Shown one piece after another: positions 49,192 to 58,027 of a stretch of 64,000 nucleotides of DNA. The translations under genes and the position numbers were made by a program. The stretch's first letter is position 1. Every line of letters starts with the position of its first letter. The stretch is from NCBI RefSeq assembly GCF_013450295.1, contig NZ_SKBR01000002.1, positions 806,001-870,000 of the forward strand. The letters are read 5' to 3'. The stretch comes from Streptomyces sp. AJS327. Its GTDB lineage: Bacteria > Actinomycetota > Actinomycetes > Streptomycetales > Streptomycetaceae. The notes beneath the pieces were generated by a model that did no database searches, was not told the origin of the DNA, and worked only from the letters and a program-made list of their open reading frames with translations.

Positions 49192-50534
49192 CGGGCACCC
49201 CCCAACGGCAACGTGGCCAGCAGGCCCGGCAGTTGCTCATGGTCCAGCCGGACGAGCCCGAGCTTCGCCGAGCGAGCCGAACCCTCCAGCACCTCGCGGG
49301 CCCCGACGAGTTCGGTCTCCGAACGTCCCGTCAGCCGCACATGGCCGGTCAGCGACGCGTCCCCGCCACGGGCCGCCCGGCCCAGCGTCAGACTGAACGT
49401 GGTCGACAGCGTGGGCACCGACGACAGCACCGACACCAGCCTGGGCAGCGGCGTCGCCGCCCGCCCCAACTCCGGCCACCGGCCCACCGCGTAGCTGGTG
49501 TGCCAGCGGTCGTCGCACCGCCACGTCCGCGCCGCCTCAGCCGTACGCCGTCCCTCCGGGGCGTCCGGACGGCTCGCCCGCGCCATGGCCATCGGGCTGA
49601 CGCATATTGACGTGGCCACCGCCGAGGTCAGCTCCTCCTCGTCGAGCACCGTCGCCCGGAAGCCAGCGCCCGCCAGACGGCTCGCCACATGGTCCGCGAC
49701 CCGCAGCAGACACCGCTGCGCGCCCGCCAGCCCCCCGCCACGCGCCGCGACCGCCGTCCGGCACAGCTCCGGATCCAGCTTCAGCGCCACCCAGGTGAGC
49801 CGCAGCGCGGGCGCCCCGGTCCGCTGTTGCAGGGGCGCGTAGCTGTGCCGCGCCACCGACCGCTCCGGCAGGTGCGGCGCGGGCGCGGGCTGCACGTGCT
49901 GCACGACCTGCACGGACTCCAGCGCGATCCCGTCCACCTCCAGCGCGTCCCGCAGCAGCCCGAGAGGCAGCGCGCGACTGCCGAACGCCGGGCGCAGCGC
50001 GCCGTGTTGGGCCTCCACCCGGACCAGGGCGGTCAGGAAGGTGCCGTCCCCGAGCATGCCCACCGCCCGGCGCTCCCGGTCCAGGAAGGCGTGGGTCCGC
50101 AGACTCGGCACGCACTCCACCACCGGCGCGAACCCCGGATCCGTCCGCTCCCGCGCCTCGCCGCCCGGCCGCGCCCCGGACACCGCGGCGGGAACCGGCG
50201 CCAGCGCGGCGGCCCGCCGCCGGGCACGCAGCGCCAGCAGCACCGCGACCCACTCCCGGGCCGAACGCCGACGGCGGCGCACCAGCGCCAGCAGCACCAG
50301 CGCGGCGGCCAGCACCACCGACGGCAGCAGCACCAGCCCACCGGCCGCTGCGCCCAGCAACAGGACCGCCAACCCCAGCTCGACCAGCACCAGTTGGTAC
50401 AGCCGAACCGGACCGAGCCCCCCGGAGCGGGAGGCCGGGCGGGGCAGTGTGGAGGCCGGGGCCACCGCGCCCGGACGTCGCTCCGCCGAGGCGGCGGACG
50501 GCTCACCGCCCCGCGTATCCGTCGCTGTGGCCAC
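49188..50534 (-). CDS. eccE: Type VII secretion protein EccE
   Basis: Encodes 448 residues from GTG 50534. Two adjacent membrane helices at about 45-85 (LYQLVLVELGLAVLLLGAAAGG, LLPSVVLAAALVLLALV) follow an Ala/Pro-rich start. The rest, with FAPVVECVPSLRTHAFLDRERRAVGMLGDGTFLTALV and ALRLTWVALKLDPELCRTAVAARGGG, matches the cytosolic EccE domain. EccE sits at the rim of the ESX membrane complex with EccB, EccC and EccD. It is divergent from eccB with a 248-bp intergenic region, probably holding both promoters. Confidence 0.88.
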   Translation of the reverse strand: MATATDTRGGEPSAASAERRPGAVAPASTLPRPASRSGGLGPVRLYQLVLVELGLAVLLLGAAAGGLVLLPSVVLAAALVLLALVRRRRRSAREWVAVLLALRARRRAAALAPVPAAVSGARPGGEARERTDPGFAPVVECVPSLRTHAFLDRERRAVGMLGDGTFLTALVRVEAQHGALRPAFGSRALPLGLLRDALEVDGIALESVQVVQHVQPAPAPHLPERSVARHSYAPLQQRTGAPALRLTWVALKLDPELCRTAVAARGGGLAGAQRCLLRVADHVASRLAGAGFRATVLDEEELTSAVATSICVSPMAMARASRPDAPEGRRTAEAARTWRCDDRWHTSYAVGRWPELGRAATPLPRLVSVLSSVPTLSTTFSLTLGRAARGGDASLTGHVRLTGRSETELVGAREVLEGSARSAKLGLVRLDHEQLPGLLATLPLGGAR

Positions 50535-50782
50535 CGCGCGAACCCCCTGGTATATCCCTCAATAGCACTGTTTCACGGGATGTGACTGATACATCACCCT
50601 ACCCGCGCTGCGCACACCGTCGGGCAACCGGCATAGTAGGGGGCCCGCGCGGCCAACACCGAAGCGCTGATGGGCACTTGAACGCCGGTGCGGAGCGCGG
50701 CGCCGGCCGTCGCGGACGCGGCGGGTCGGGTCCGCCAGGAGGCGCGCGCGGACACACACCACAGGGGACACAGGGGAGCGGC

Positions 50783-52303
50783 ATGGCATCACGGCGGGAC
50801 GAGCTGAACGCCTACACCTTCGCCAAGAAACGGCTGGTCTCCGCGTTCCTCCAGCCCTCGTCCACCGGTACGGAAGAGGGCGCCCCGCGCCCGCTGCGGG
50901 CGGTACTCCCCGGGATCGTCATCGGCGCGCTCGTCCTGGTCGGCTTCGGCGCCTGGGGCATGTTCAAGCCGAAGGCGCCCAAGGACTGGAACAAGCCCGG
51001 CGAGAAGGTCATCGTCGGAAGCGAGTCCACCACCCGCTACGTGGTGCTCAAGACCAAGGGGACGACCCAGCTCCACCCCGTCCTGAACCTCGCCTCCGCC
51101 CGGCTGCTCCTCGACCCCCAGAAGGGCGACGTCGTCAAAGTCGACGAGAAGGTGCTGGACGGCGGCGAGGTCCGGCGGGGCGCCTCGATCGGCATCCCCT
51201 ACGCCCCCGACCGGCTGCCCACCGCCGACGAGGCGTCCACCAGCGTGCGGTGGGCGGTCTGCGTCCGGCCCAGCCCCGGCGGCGGCACCGCGCAGCGGGC
51301 CGCCTTCGTCTTCGCCGAACGGGAACGGGAGCGCGTCGACGGCCGGAACCGGCTGCGCGGCGGCGAACTCCTCTACGTCGCGGGACAGGACGGAACCCGC
51401 TACGTCGTCGACAAGAAGGGCACCAAGTACCGCATCAGGAACGACAGATACCTGCTCCGGGCGATCGTCGGCGACCAGCGCCCCCAGCGCGTCACCGACG
51501 GGTGGCTGGACACCCTCCGCGAGGGCGACCCGATCCGGGTCCCCCGACTGCCCGCCGACATCGGCTCGCCCGCCGAGGTCCCCGGCACCCTGCGCGGCAA
51601 GCTGAACACCGTCGGCACGGTGCTCAAGACCACCGAGGCGAACGTCGTCAAGCACTACCTCGTCCTCAAGGGACGCGTCGTGCCCGTCTCCGCGTTCGTC
51701 GCCACCCTCCTCCTCGGCCAGCCCGAACTCGCCCATCAGGGCGGCAAGGCCAAGGAGTTCGGACTCGGCGGCTTCGAGGCCAGGGGCCCCGCGTTCGCCG
51801 GGCACCACGACTGGCCGAAGGCCAAGAGTGAGCGCGTCAACACCCCCGGCGCGACCGGCGGCGCCCGCGACACCCTCTGCGGGGTGCTGCGTGGCGTGGA
51901 CCGCGAGACCGGCCGCCCCACCCTCAGCACCTGGGCCGGAAAGAGCTACCCGGCCCCGCTCCCCACCGGCTCCACCAGCGCCTACGTGACCCCGGGCGCG
52001 GGCCAGCTGTTCCGCCAGGTCACCGGCCGCAACACCCGCGTCGGCCCGGTCTTCCTGGTCACCGACACCGGCCTGCGCTACGCCCTCCAGTCGAACAGCG
52101 ACAGCGCCCGCGACGAGTCCGACATCGGCTCCGACGGCAAGAGCGCCTCCCGTGAGAAGCAGACCGAGGAGAGCCAGGGCGCCCAGCGGCGGCTCGGCTA
52201 CGAGAACGTCAAACCCACCCCGGTACCCGCCGCCTGGTCCCGCTTCCTGCCCACCGGCCCGCGGCTCTCCCCGGCCGACGCGCGCCAGCCGCAGGGCTCC
52301 TGA
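50783..52303 (+). CDS. eccB: Type VII secretion protein EccB
   Basis: Encodes 506 residues from ATG 50783, with GGGGAG upstream. The family start SRRDELNAYTFAKKRLVSAFLQP is intact. One membrane helix at about 38-61 (LPGIVIGALVLVGFGAWGMF) places a large domain outside, with the repeated fold and the Cys pair in RWAVCVRPSPG and ARDTLCGVLRG. EccB forms the external part of the ESX membrane complex. The adjacent mycosin begins two bases after its stop, as in other ESX loci. Confidence 0.93.
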   Translation: MASRRDELNAYTFAKKRLVSAFLQPSSTGTEEGAPRPLRAVLPGIVIGALVLVGFGAWGMFKPKAPKDWNKPGEKVIVGSESTTRYVVLKTKGTTQLHPVLNLASARLLLDPQKGDVVKVDEKVLDGGEVRRGASIGIPYAPDRLPTADEASTSVRWAVCVRPSPGGGTAQRAAFVFAERERERVDGRNRLRGGELLYVAGQDGTRYVVDKKGTKYRIRNDRYLLRAIVGDQRPQRVTDGWLDTLREGDPIRVPRLPADIGSPAEVPGTLRGKLNTVGTVLKTTEANVVKHYLVLKGRVVPVSAFVATLLLGQPELAHQGGKAKEFGLGGFEARGPAFAGHHDWPKAKSERVNTPGATGGARDTLCGVLRGVDRETGRPTLSTWAGKSYPAPLPTGSTSAYVTPGAGQLFRQVTGRNTRVGPVFLVTDTGLRYALQSNSDSARDESDIGSDGKSASREKQTEESQGAQRRLGYENVKPTPVPAAWSRFLPTGPRLSPADARQPQGS

Positions 52304-52305
52304 CG

Positions 52306-53757
52306 ATGCCACGCCGAGCCTTCCCCCACCTCTCCCACCTCCCCGGAGACCTCGGGCACCTCGGGCACATCGGGCGCCGGAACCCCGCCCCGCACCCCGG
52401 AGACGCCCCACCAGACGGGACGACAGTGACCAGCACCCACCCCACCCCCCACCGTTCCCCGGCACCCCGTGGCGCCGACGGGAAGCGCCCCCCACACCCC
52501 CCGGCGCACCACCCCGCACACGCCCCGCGGAACGCTCCCCGCCGCGCCGCGCTGACCGTGATCGCCGCCCTCCTCGCGCCGGGCGCCGTCCTCCTCAACG
52601 CCCCTCCGGCCGCCGCCGATCCGGGCGCCCAGTGCACCGCCGAGTCCAAGGACTACACCGGCCGCCCCTGGGCCCTCCAGCGCGTACTCCTCGACGAACT
52701 CTGGAAGAACACCCGCGGCGAGGGCGTCCGCGTCGCCGTCATCGACACCGGAGTCGACACGCAGCACCCGCAACTCCGGGACGCCGTCGACACCCGGCGC
52801 GGCAAACGCGTCCTCGCCCAGCCGAGGAAGAAGAAGGGCGAGCCGCCACCCCGCGAACTCAAGGACGACGGCACCACCGACCTGGTCGGTCACGGCACCA
52901 AGGTCGCCGGGATCATCGCCGCCCGGCCCGCCAGTGGCACCGGGTTCGTCGGTCTCGCCCCCGGCGCCACCATCATCCCCATCCAGCAGAACGACGCTGA
53001 GGGCAGCGGCACCGACCGCACCCTCGCCGCCTCGATCAACTACGCGGTGGACGCGGGCGCGCACGTCATCAACATCTCGCAGGACACCCAGCGTCCCGTG
53101 CGGGGTCACAGCGTCCTCAAGGCCGCCGTCGACCGGGCGCTGCGCAAGAACCGCGTCGTCGTAGCCTCGGCCGGGAACGACGGCCTCGGCGGCACCGTCA
53201 AGAAGACCTACCCCGCCTCCTACCCCGGTGTCCTGGCTGTGGCCTCCTCTGACCGGAACAACGAACGCGCCCCCTTCTCCCAGTCCGGCGACTTCGTCGA
53301 CGTGGCCGCGCCCGGTGTGGACATGGTCTCCACCGTCCCCGGCGGAGGCCACTGCCAGGACAACGGCACCAGCTTCTCCGCGCCCTACGTCGCGGGCGTC
53401 GCCGCGCTGCTCCGCGCGGAACACCCCCGCTGGACCGCGCGGCAGATCGCCGCCCAGATCGCCCAGACCGCCGAACGGTCGGTCCCCGGCCGCGACCGGC
53501 TCGTCGGCTGGGGTGTGACCGATCCGGTGCGGGCCGTGACCGAGGACGATGGGCCCGTCAACCGTCCGGTGGCCCGTGAGGGTGTCACCAGGGGTGAACG
53601 TCCCGAGGCCATGGAGTTGCAGTTGGACGAGACCGAACAGGAGCGGAACGAACGGCTCGGCACCTACGTGGTCCTCGGCGGGCTGGTCCTCGCGGGCGCC
53701 CTCGGCGGGGCGGCGCTCGTCGCCCGGGACCACCGCCGCCGCAACCCCCGCTCCTGA
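52306..53757 (+). CDS. mycP: Mycosin (S8 subtilisin-like protease), eccB-linked copy
   Basis: Encodes 483 residues from ATG 52306; GTG 52426 (443 residues) is an alternative because the first 80 residues are Pro/His-rich and unlike a signal peptide. A hydrophobic run ALTVIAALLAPGAVLLNAPPAAA precedes the catalytic domain. The triad is Asp147 in VAVIDTGVD, His196 in GHGTKVAG and Ser356 in GTSFSAPYVAG, with oxyanion Asn291. A C-terminal helix (YVVLGGLVLAGALGGAALVA) followed by RDHRRR anchors it. Mycosins stabilise the ESX complex and process some substrates. Confidence 0.92.
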   Translation: MPRRAFPHLSHLPGDLGHLGHIGRRNPAPHPGDAPPDGTTVTSTHPTPHRSPAPRGADGKRPPHPPAHHPAHAPRNAPRRAALTVIAALLAPGAVLLNAPPAAADPGAQCTAESKDYTGRPWALQRVLLDELWKNTRGEGVRVAVIDTGVDTQHPQLRDAVDTRRGKRVLAQPRKKKGEPPPRELKDDGTTDLVGHGTKVAGIIAARPASGTGFVGLAPGATIIPIQQNDAEGSGTDRTLAASINYAVDAGAHVINISQDTQRPVRGHSVLKAAVDRALRKNRVVVASAGNDGLGGTVKKTYPASYPGVLAVASSDRNNERAPFSQSGDFVDVAAPGVDMVSTVPGGGHCQDNGTSFSAPYVAGVAALLRAEHPRWTARQIAAQIAQTAERSVPGRDRLVGWGVTDPVRAVTEDDGPVNRPVAREGVTRGERPEAMELQLDETEQERNERLGTYVVLGGLVLAGALGGAALVARDHRRRNPRS

Positions 53758-53890
53758 CGCTCCGTCGCCGGACAGCCCACCCTGCGCCAGCCCGTTCCGC
53801 CCGTCAACAGCCCCCGTACCAGGGGTCGTTCGACTGTGCCGACCGGCCGGTTCGTGACACGGGTCATCACAGCACTCTCACTCTTCGCAG

Positions 53891-53919
53891 TTGGTCACCG
53901 CCGAACCGGTGACTACAGT
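53891..53919 (+). promoter_or_regulatory. Candidate promoter with internal palindrome for the WXG/mycosin module
   Basis: TTGGTC at 53891-53896, a 17-base spacer and TACAGT at 53914-53919. The spacer holds an inverted repeat, GTCACCG (53894-53900) and CGGTGAC (53907-53913), that could be an operator. The leader to the next gene is about 110 bases. Confidence 0.5.
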
Positions 53920-54034
53920 GTGGGCTGTCTCTGCGCGTAGCGGACTCCTCCGACAGACACGCCAGAATGACGCACACACACCACACGGCTGAGCCTTCAC
54001 ACCCGTGGAGGCGTGACGGGGCAGGGGGAAGCCC

Positions 54035-54487
54035 GTGGGGAAGCCGGAGAACCCGGAATCCGAGAACCCCCGCACGTCCGGACCCACCCCGGGCGACAGC
54101 GGGAGCGCCAAACTCAGGCGGGAAGCGGCCTCACTCGCACGCTTCAAGACCCGCGTGGACACCATCATCAGGGAGCTTGAGACCTCCTCCGCCGGCAGCT
54201 CCCGGCTGGGCAGCGAAACCCTCCCACTCGCCTCCTTCGGCGGTGACACCTTCTCCGAGGCGGCCGACCTCGCCCGCGTCTACGCACACGTACACCAGCG
54301 GCTGACCGACCTCTCCAAGACCTTCGGCGACCAGGTGGAAGCCATGGGCATCGCCGTCCAGGGCATCGACCGCGGCTTCGACAACCTGGAGGACGACCTC
54401 AAACGCCGCTTCTGGAAGATCTACGGCCGCCAGGAGAACCCCGAGCAGCGGCAGAAGACGGAAGGCGGCGAGGAAGCTGTTCTGTAG
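54035..54487 (+). CDS. Small helical ESX-associated protein
   Basis: Encodes 150 residues from GTG 54035 with GGGGGAA upstream. After a disordered start, ARFKTRVDTIIRELETSS and AADLARVYAHVHQRLTDLSKTFGDQVEAMGIAVQGIDRGFDNLEDDLKRRFWKIYG form two helices with a turn. That layout is like WXG/EspC-type secretion-associated proteins, but no W-x-G is present. It starts the module with the WXG-domain protein gene 15 bases downstream; the two may form a helical heterodimer. Codon use is like the high-GC core. Confidence 0.7.
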   Translation: MGKPENPESENPRTSGPTPGDSGSAKLRREAASLARFKTRVDTIIRELETSSAGSSRLGSETLPLASFGGDTFSEAADLARVYAHVHQRLTDLSKTFGDQVEAMGIAVQGIDRGFDNLEDDLKRRFWKIYGRQENPEQRQKTEGGEEAVL

Positions 54488-54502
54488 CTGGGAGAGTCAG
54501 GC

Positions 54503-56266
54503 ATGAGTGACGACGGAACCGCGAAGAACCTGAACGAACAGCAGGCCGACGCGTTCGTCCGGCAGTCCACCCGGGACGCCACCCGCGTCCTGCGAGGTAC
54601 CTCCGGCAGCTCACAGCCCATCGGCGGTACCAACTTCGAGGGACACGAACTCGACGACCTCATCGACATGGTGGAGCGAGCCAAACCCGCCGACCTCGCA
54701 CGGACCGGCGACGCCCTCCGCGTCGCCGCCGAAGCGCTGGCCACCTTCGCACACGACGTGCGCGCCTACGCGGGTGAAGTCGACTGGGACGGCGAGTCCG
54801 GCACACAGTTCAAGAAGTGGGTACGCCGCCTCTCCTCGGAGACGACGACCCTGTCCAGCTACGCGGAGACCGCCGGACGCCAGTTACAGAACGCGAGCCA
54901 GGGCCTGGCACAGGTACAGAGTTCCATGCCCAAACGCGACGGGGACGGCGGCCTCGAAGAGGCCCTCCGCGGAATCCCGAAGACGAAGCGCGTCCCGACC
55001 AACCCCGCCTACGTCGTAGCCAAGAAGCGTGAGGGCGACCGGCAAGAGGCCATCAACCTCATGAACAAGCTCAGCTCCTACTACCAGGTCTCCCACGACT
55101 CCATGGCCCTGGCCGAAGAACCCAAGTTCGGCAGAATGCCCGACGTTGGGGTTCCGCGCCCTCCTCGAAGAGAGCGAAACCTTGAGAGAGTCGGCACAGG
55201 ATCGGTGATTGATTCATCCATGTCACGCCAGGATGATGTATCGCCCCTGGGGAGCAATGCTGATCAGCAACAGCATGAGGGAACCACGGAGTCCACGGGT
55301 TTGGGTGAATTCGAGACCGAGGAAAATGGTGAACCACGAGCAGAAGGCAGCACAAATGGCAGGCCACCGGTAGCCACGGAACTCGACAACGCGAGCCTTC
55401 CACTCGCACCTGGCACTGAACGATCTCTGCCGAACACGGTCACACCGGCGCCTAGTTCTTCACCCCCCGGACAGGTAACACCCGTGCCACCCATCGCCTC
55501 CGCCCCGGGGCCCATGCCGCGTGGCCCGGTCCAGGTCCCGGGCGTCAACTCTCCCAGCGCGCCGGGGCAGCCTCCCACATCCAAGCCGGGATCCCCGACA
55601 CCCAGCCCACCTCGGGGTATTTCGGGTCCGCCGGTGGGAGCCGGCCAGAGCACACCACGGCCCACAGTAAATGGGTCTGGAGCACCTCGCTACGGAAATA
55701 CACAGGGACTTACAGGACGGCCCGCGCCCCCGGTGTCGCAGGGAGCCGTCGGTCGTCCAGTGGCTCCTCAAGCTCAGACATCGGGAAGTTTAGGGCAGCT
55801 CAACAGAGGGGGGAGTGAAGTCCGGGCCAGGCGTCCAAGTTCCGTGGGAGGAACTGGGGCGTCGGAGGGCATTGTTGGAGGAGTGCCACGCGACTCGCCC
55901 AACCAGCGGGGATCTGCGCAGATCCCTCGGGGGGTGGTCGTAGGGGATGAGGTGCGGAACAACGGGGGTCGGAGAGGACAGGATGAACCCCCTATCACAT
56001 CCACATCTAGAACCATGAACAGCGCCGTAGGGCAAGGGAGTGCGACGGCTGGTGCAGCGCTACCGCCCGGTGTGAGGAGTGATGAGACGTCAGATCGCCG
56101 TCAGTTCACTCCAGGCGGCAGTGGGCTTGTCAGTAATCCAAATTCTTCTTCCTCTGGTGGGCGGACGGAGAGAAGGGATCCTGGGAGCGCTGTGGATTCC
56201 TCTTCCAGTGCTGGACGAATGCGACCACGCGGAAAGATTAGTACTTCCCCTGCGGTAATCGAATGA
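54503..56266 (+). CDS. WXG-domain putative ESX substrate with low-GC disordered C-terminus
   Basis: Encodes 587 residues (GGGAGAG upstream). Residues 1-200 are a helical WXG100-like domain with the W-D-G turn at 95-97 in EVDWDGESG, flanked by helices LRVAAEALATFAHDVRAY and FKKWVRRLSSETTTLSSYAETAGR. From about residue 213 (base 55,140) GC drops and the protein becomes Ser/Pro/Gly/Gln-rich and disordered. TTA codons lie at residues 128 and 430 (54884 and 55790). The stop overlaps the ATG of a second mycosin, as EspB-like substrates are cut by a mycosin. Secretion and cleavage are inferred. Confidence 0.78.
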   Translation: MSDDGTAKNLNEQQADAFVRQSTRDATRVLRGTSGSSQPIGGTNFEGHELDDLIDMVERAKPADLARTGDALRVAAEALATFAHDVRAYAGEVDWDGESGTQFKKWVRRLSSETTTLSSYAETAGRQLQNASQGLAQVQSSMPKRDGDGGLEEALRGIPKTKRVPTNPAYVVAKKREGDRQEAINLMNKLSSYYQVSHDSMALAEEPKFGRMPDVGVPRPPRRERNLERVGTGSVIDSSMSRQDDVSPLGSNADQQQHEGTTESTGLGEFETEENGEPRAEGSTNGRPPVATELDNASLPLAPGTERSLPNTVTPAPSSSPPGQVTPVPPIASAPGPMPRGPVQVPGVNSPSAPGQPPTSKPGSPTPSPPRGISGPPVGAGQSTPRPTVNGSGAPRYGNTQGLTGRPAPPVSQGAVGRPVAPQAQTSGSLGQLNRGGSEVRARRPSSVGGTGASEGIVGGVPRDSPNQRGSAQIPRGVVVGDEVRNNGGRRGQDEPPITSTSRTMNSAVGQGSATAGAALPPGVRSDETSDRRQFTPGGSGLVSNPNSSSSGGRTERRDPGSAVDSSSSAGRMRPRGKISTSPAVIE

Positions 56267-57549
56267 CCAGGACTTCAATGAAAATGTCGAACAGTGAAAA
56301 TGAATCAACTTCGGTGTGTCAGGGGCTCTGCAAGCTAGCCTTTCCCCTCCTAGGTGCAGTGGGGTCCTGGGTACTGGTTCTAGGGTTAGTGGCACCTGCG
56401 TCGGTAGCGCAGGAGGTGCAAAAGAAGCAATGGTATATGGACTCAATGAAGGCCAAGGATATGTGGAAGGTAAGTCAGGGGGAGGGGGTGACGGTCGCTG
56501 TTATCGACACGGGTGTTGATTCCTCCACTTCCTCGCTTCGTGGGCAGGTACTGAAGGGGAAGGACGTCTCCGGAGCCAAGGGTGATGCTCACACGGATTC
56601 TACCGGTCATGGAACAACTATGGCCGAACTGATTGCGGGAACCGGCGAAGGCGGGCTTCGAGGGCTAGCGCCTAAGGCCAAGATTCTTCCGATTCGTACA
56701 GGGCTTGAGGGGGTGAAGAATGATGAATTCTTTAGTACAGACCCTAAAGCTGTGCGCGCCGCGGCGCAGAGTGAAGCTCGGATTATCAACATGTCATTTG
56801 GCAGCGAAGTTCGAGGTGAAGACCTTCGACAGGCCACCGAGTATGCGGCCCGAAAGGGGAAACTGCTATTTGCGGCGTCCGGTAATGATGGAATGCGAAA
56901 CGAGAAGGCGAATTATCCGGCCGGTTTTCATAAAGTGGTGGGGGTTGGTTCGGTTGATGTTTCAGGTAAAGTTTCAGAATACTCCGGGAGTGGTCAGCAT
57001 GTAGATCTCTCCGCCCCTGGGTCTAATATTCCGGGTTGGTGTGACGAGAAAATGGAAAGCTACTGTGATGGCGATGGCGGCACCAGCGCCGCCACCGCGA
57101 TCGCTTCGGCTTCGGCCGCGTTGATTTGGTCGAAGCACCCCGACTGGACTGCCAATCAAGTACTTCGAGTGCTCATCGATACGGCTGGCGCCAAGGACGG
57201 AAAGAAAGAGATCGCCAGCAAATACATCGGTTTTGGTGCTGTTCGCCCCCGTCTCAACCTGCTGGAGGGGAAGGGGGATCCGGGGCCACGTGACCGCTTT
57301 CCGATCGCCAAGGACGGGACGTTCGACGGGAACCCGGCGCCCGACTCGCCGAAGGACGGGTCCGCTCAGGATGAGCGGTCCGGATCGGAGGCCGATGAGG
57401 GGCGACGCGACGGAGCGGAGGCCGCCGCGTCTGGGAGTGGGGGGGATGGCGGGGTGCCGTGGCTGTTGGTGGGTGTGGGGGCCGGGATCGTCGCGGTGCT
57501 GGCCGCGGGCGCTGCCGTGCTCGGACGGCGGCGTGCTGGCCGGGTGTAG
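56263..57549 (+). CDS. Second mycosin-type S8 protease, low GC
   Basis: Encodes 428 residues from ATG 56263, overlapping the WXG-protein stop; Met6 and Met8 are alternative starts. A signal peptide at about 24-49 ends near ASVAQ. The triad is Asp82 in VAVIDTGVD, His116 in TGHGTTMAELIAG and Ser275 in GGTSAATAIAS, with Asn208 in AASGNDG. Cys260 and Cys268 may pair. A C-terminal helix (VPWLLVGVGAGIVAVLAAGAAVLG) ends in RRRAGRV. GC falls to about 50% up to base 57,270, unlike the first mycosin. Codon 42 is TTA (56386-56388). It is probably the dedicated protease of the upstream protein. Confidence 0.9.
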   Translation: MTRTSMKMSNSENESTSVCQGLCKLAFPLLGAVGSWVLVLGLVAPASVAQEVQKKQWYMDSMKAKDMWKVSQGEGVTVAVIDTGVDSSTSSLRGQVLKGKDVSGAKGDAHTDSTGHGTTMAELIAGTGEGGLRGLAPKAKILPIRTGLEGVKNDEFFSTDPKAVRAAAQSEARIINMSFGSEVRGEDLRQATEYAARKGKLLFAASGNDGMRNEKANYPAGFHKVVGVGSVDVSGKVSEYSGSGQHVDLSAPGSNIPGWCDEKMESYCDGDGGTSAATAIASASAALIWSKHPDWTANQVLRVLIDTAGAKDGKKEIASKYIGFGAVRPRLNLLEGKGDPGPRDRFPIAKDGTFDGNPAPDSPKDGSAQDERSGSEADEGRRDGAEAAASGSGGDGGVPWLLVGVGAGIVAVLAAGAAVLGRRRAGRV

Positions 57550-57657
57550 CCGCTGGGCGCCCCTCGGGGTGCGTGCAGTACGAGGTGTCGTCGGGTGGGA
57601 GCCGCGGACGACATTCCCGGAGACGGAAGATCAACAACCGTTACGAGGAGGGACGTT

Positions 57658-58023
57658 ATGGCCGAGGGTGCCGTGGCGGGTGTCAAGCAGAGTAACGCCG
57701 AACTCGATCGCCTCATCCGGGCGATCGAGGCGATGCAGGGGACGCTGAAGACGCGTATCGGGAGTCTCAACGGCGCCGTCGACATGATGCAGACCGCGTG
57801 GAGTTCGGAGGCCGGGAAGCGGGCCAACGACTTCCAGCGGGAGATCATCGTGCGTGCCCAGCGACTCGAGAAGAACCTCCGCTACATGCAGGAGCTGATG
57901 GAGAAGGCGAAGGACGGCTTCACCCAGCAGGAGCTGAACGAGATCGCCGAGTACGAGAAGGCGCAGCGCAACAGCCCCATCAGCGCGTTTGTCGACAGCA
58001 CTCCGAACGTGAAGGGACAGTGA
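57658..58023 (+). CDS. WXG100-family protein (EsxB-like)
   Basis: Encodes 121 residues with a strong GAGGAGGGA site at 57645-57653. Two helices (ELDRLIRAIEAMQGTLKTRI and ANDFQREIIVRAQRLEKNLRYMQELMEK) flank the turn TAWSSEAG at about 47-53. The usual W-x-G is W-S-S here. About 35 residues extend beyond the usual length. The next gene, a WXG100 protein, starts 4 bases after its stop; such pairs form secreted heterodimers. In S. coelicolor the EsxA/EsxB pair affects sporulation. Confidence 0.88.
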   Translation: MAEGAVAGVKQSNAELDRLIRAIEAMQGTLKTRIGSLNGAVDMMQTAWSSEAGKRANDFQREIIVRAQRLEKNLRYMQELMEKAKDGFTQQELNEIAEYEKAQRNSPISAFVDSTPNVKGQ

Positions 58024-58027
58024 CCCC

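Noticed and set aside
47909..49240. Minus-strand open frame overlapping the eccE-linked hypothetical gene
   Set aside because: It reads an alternative frame of the TTG-started gene and the gene-free gap; it lacks protein-like sequence and the eccE overlap favours the other frame.
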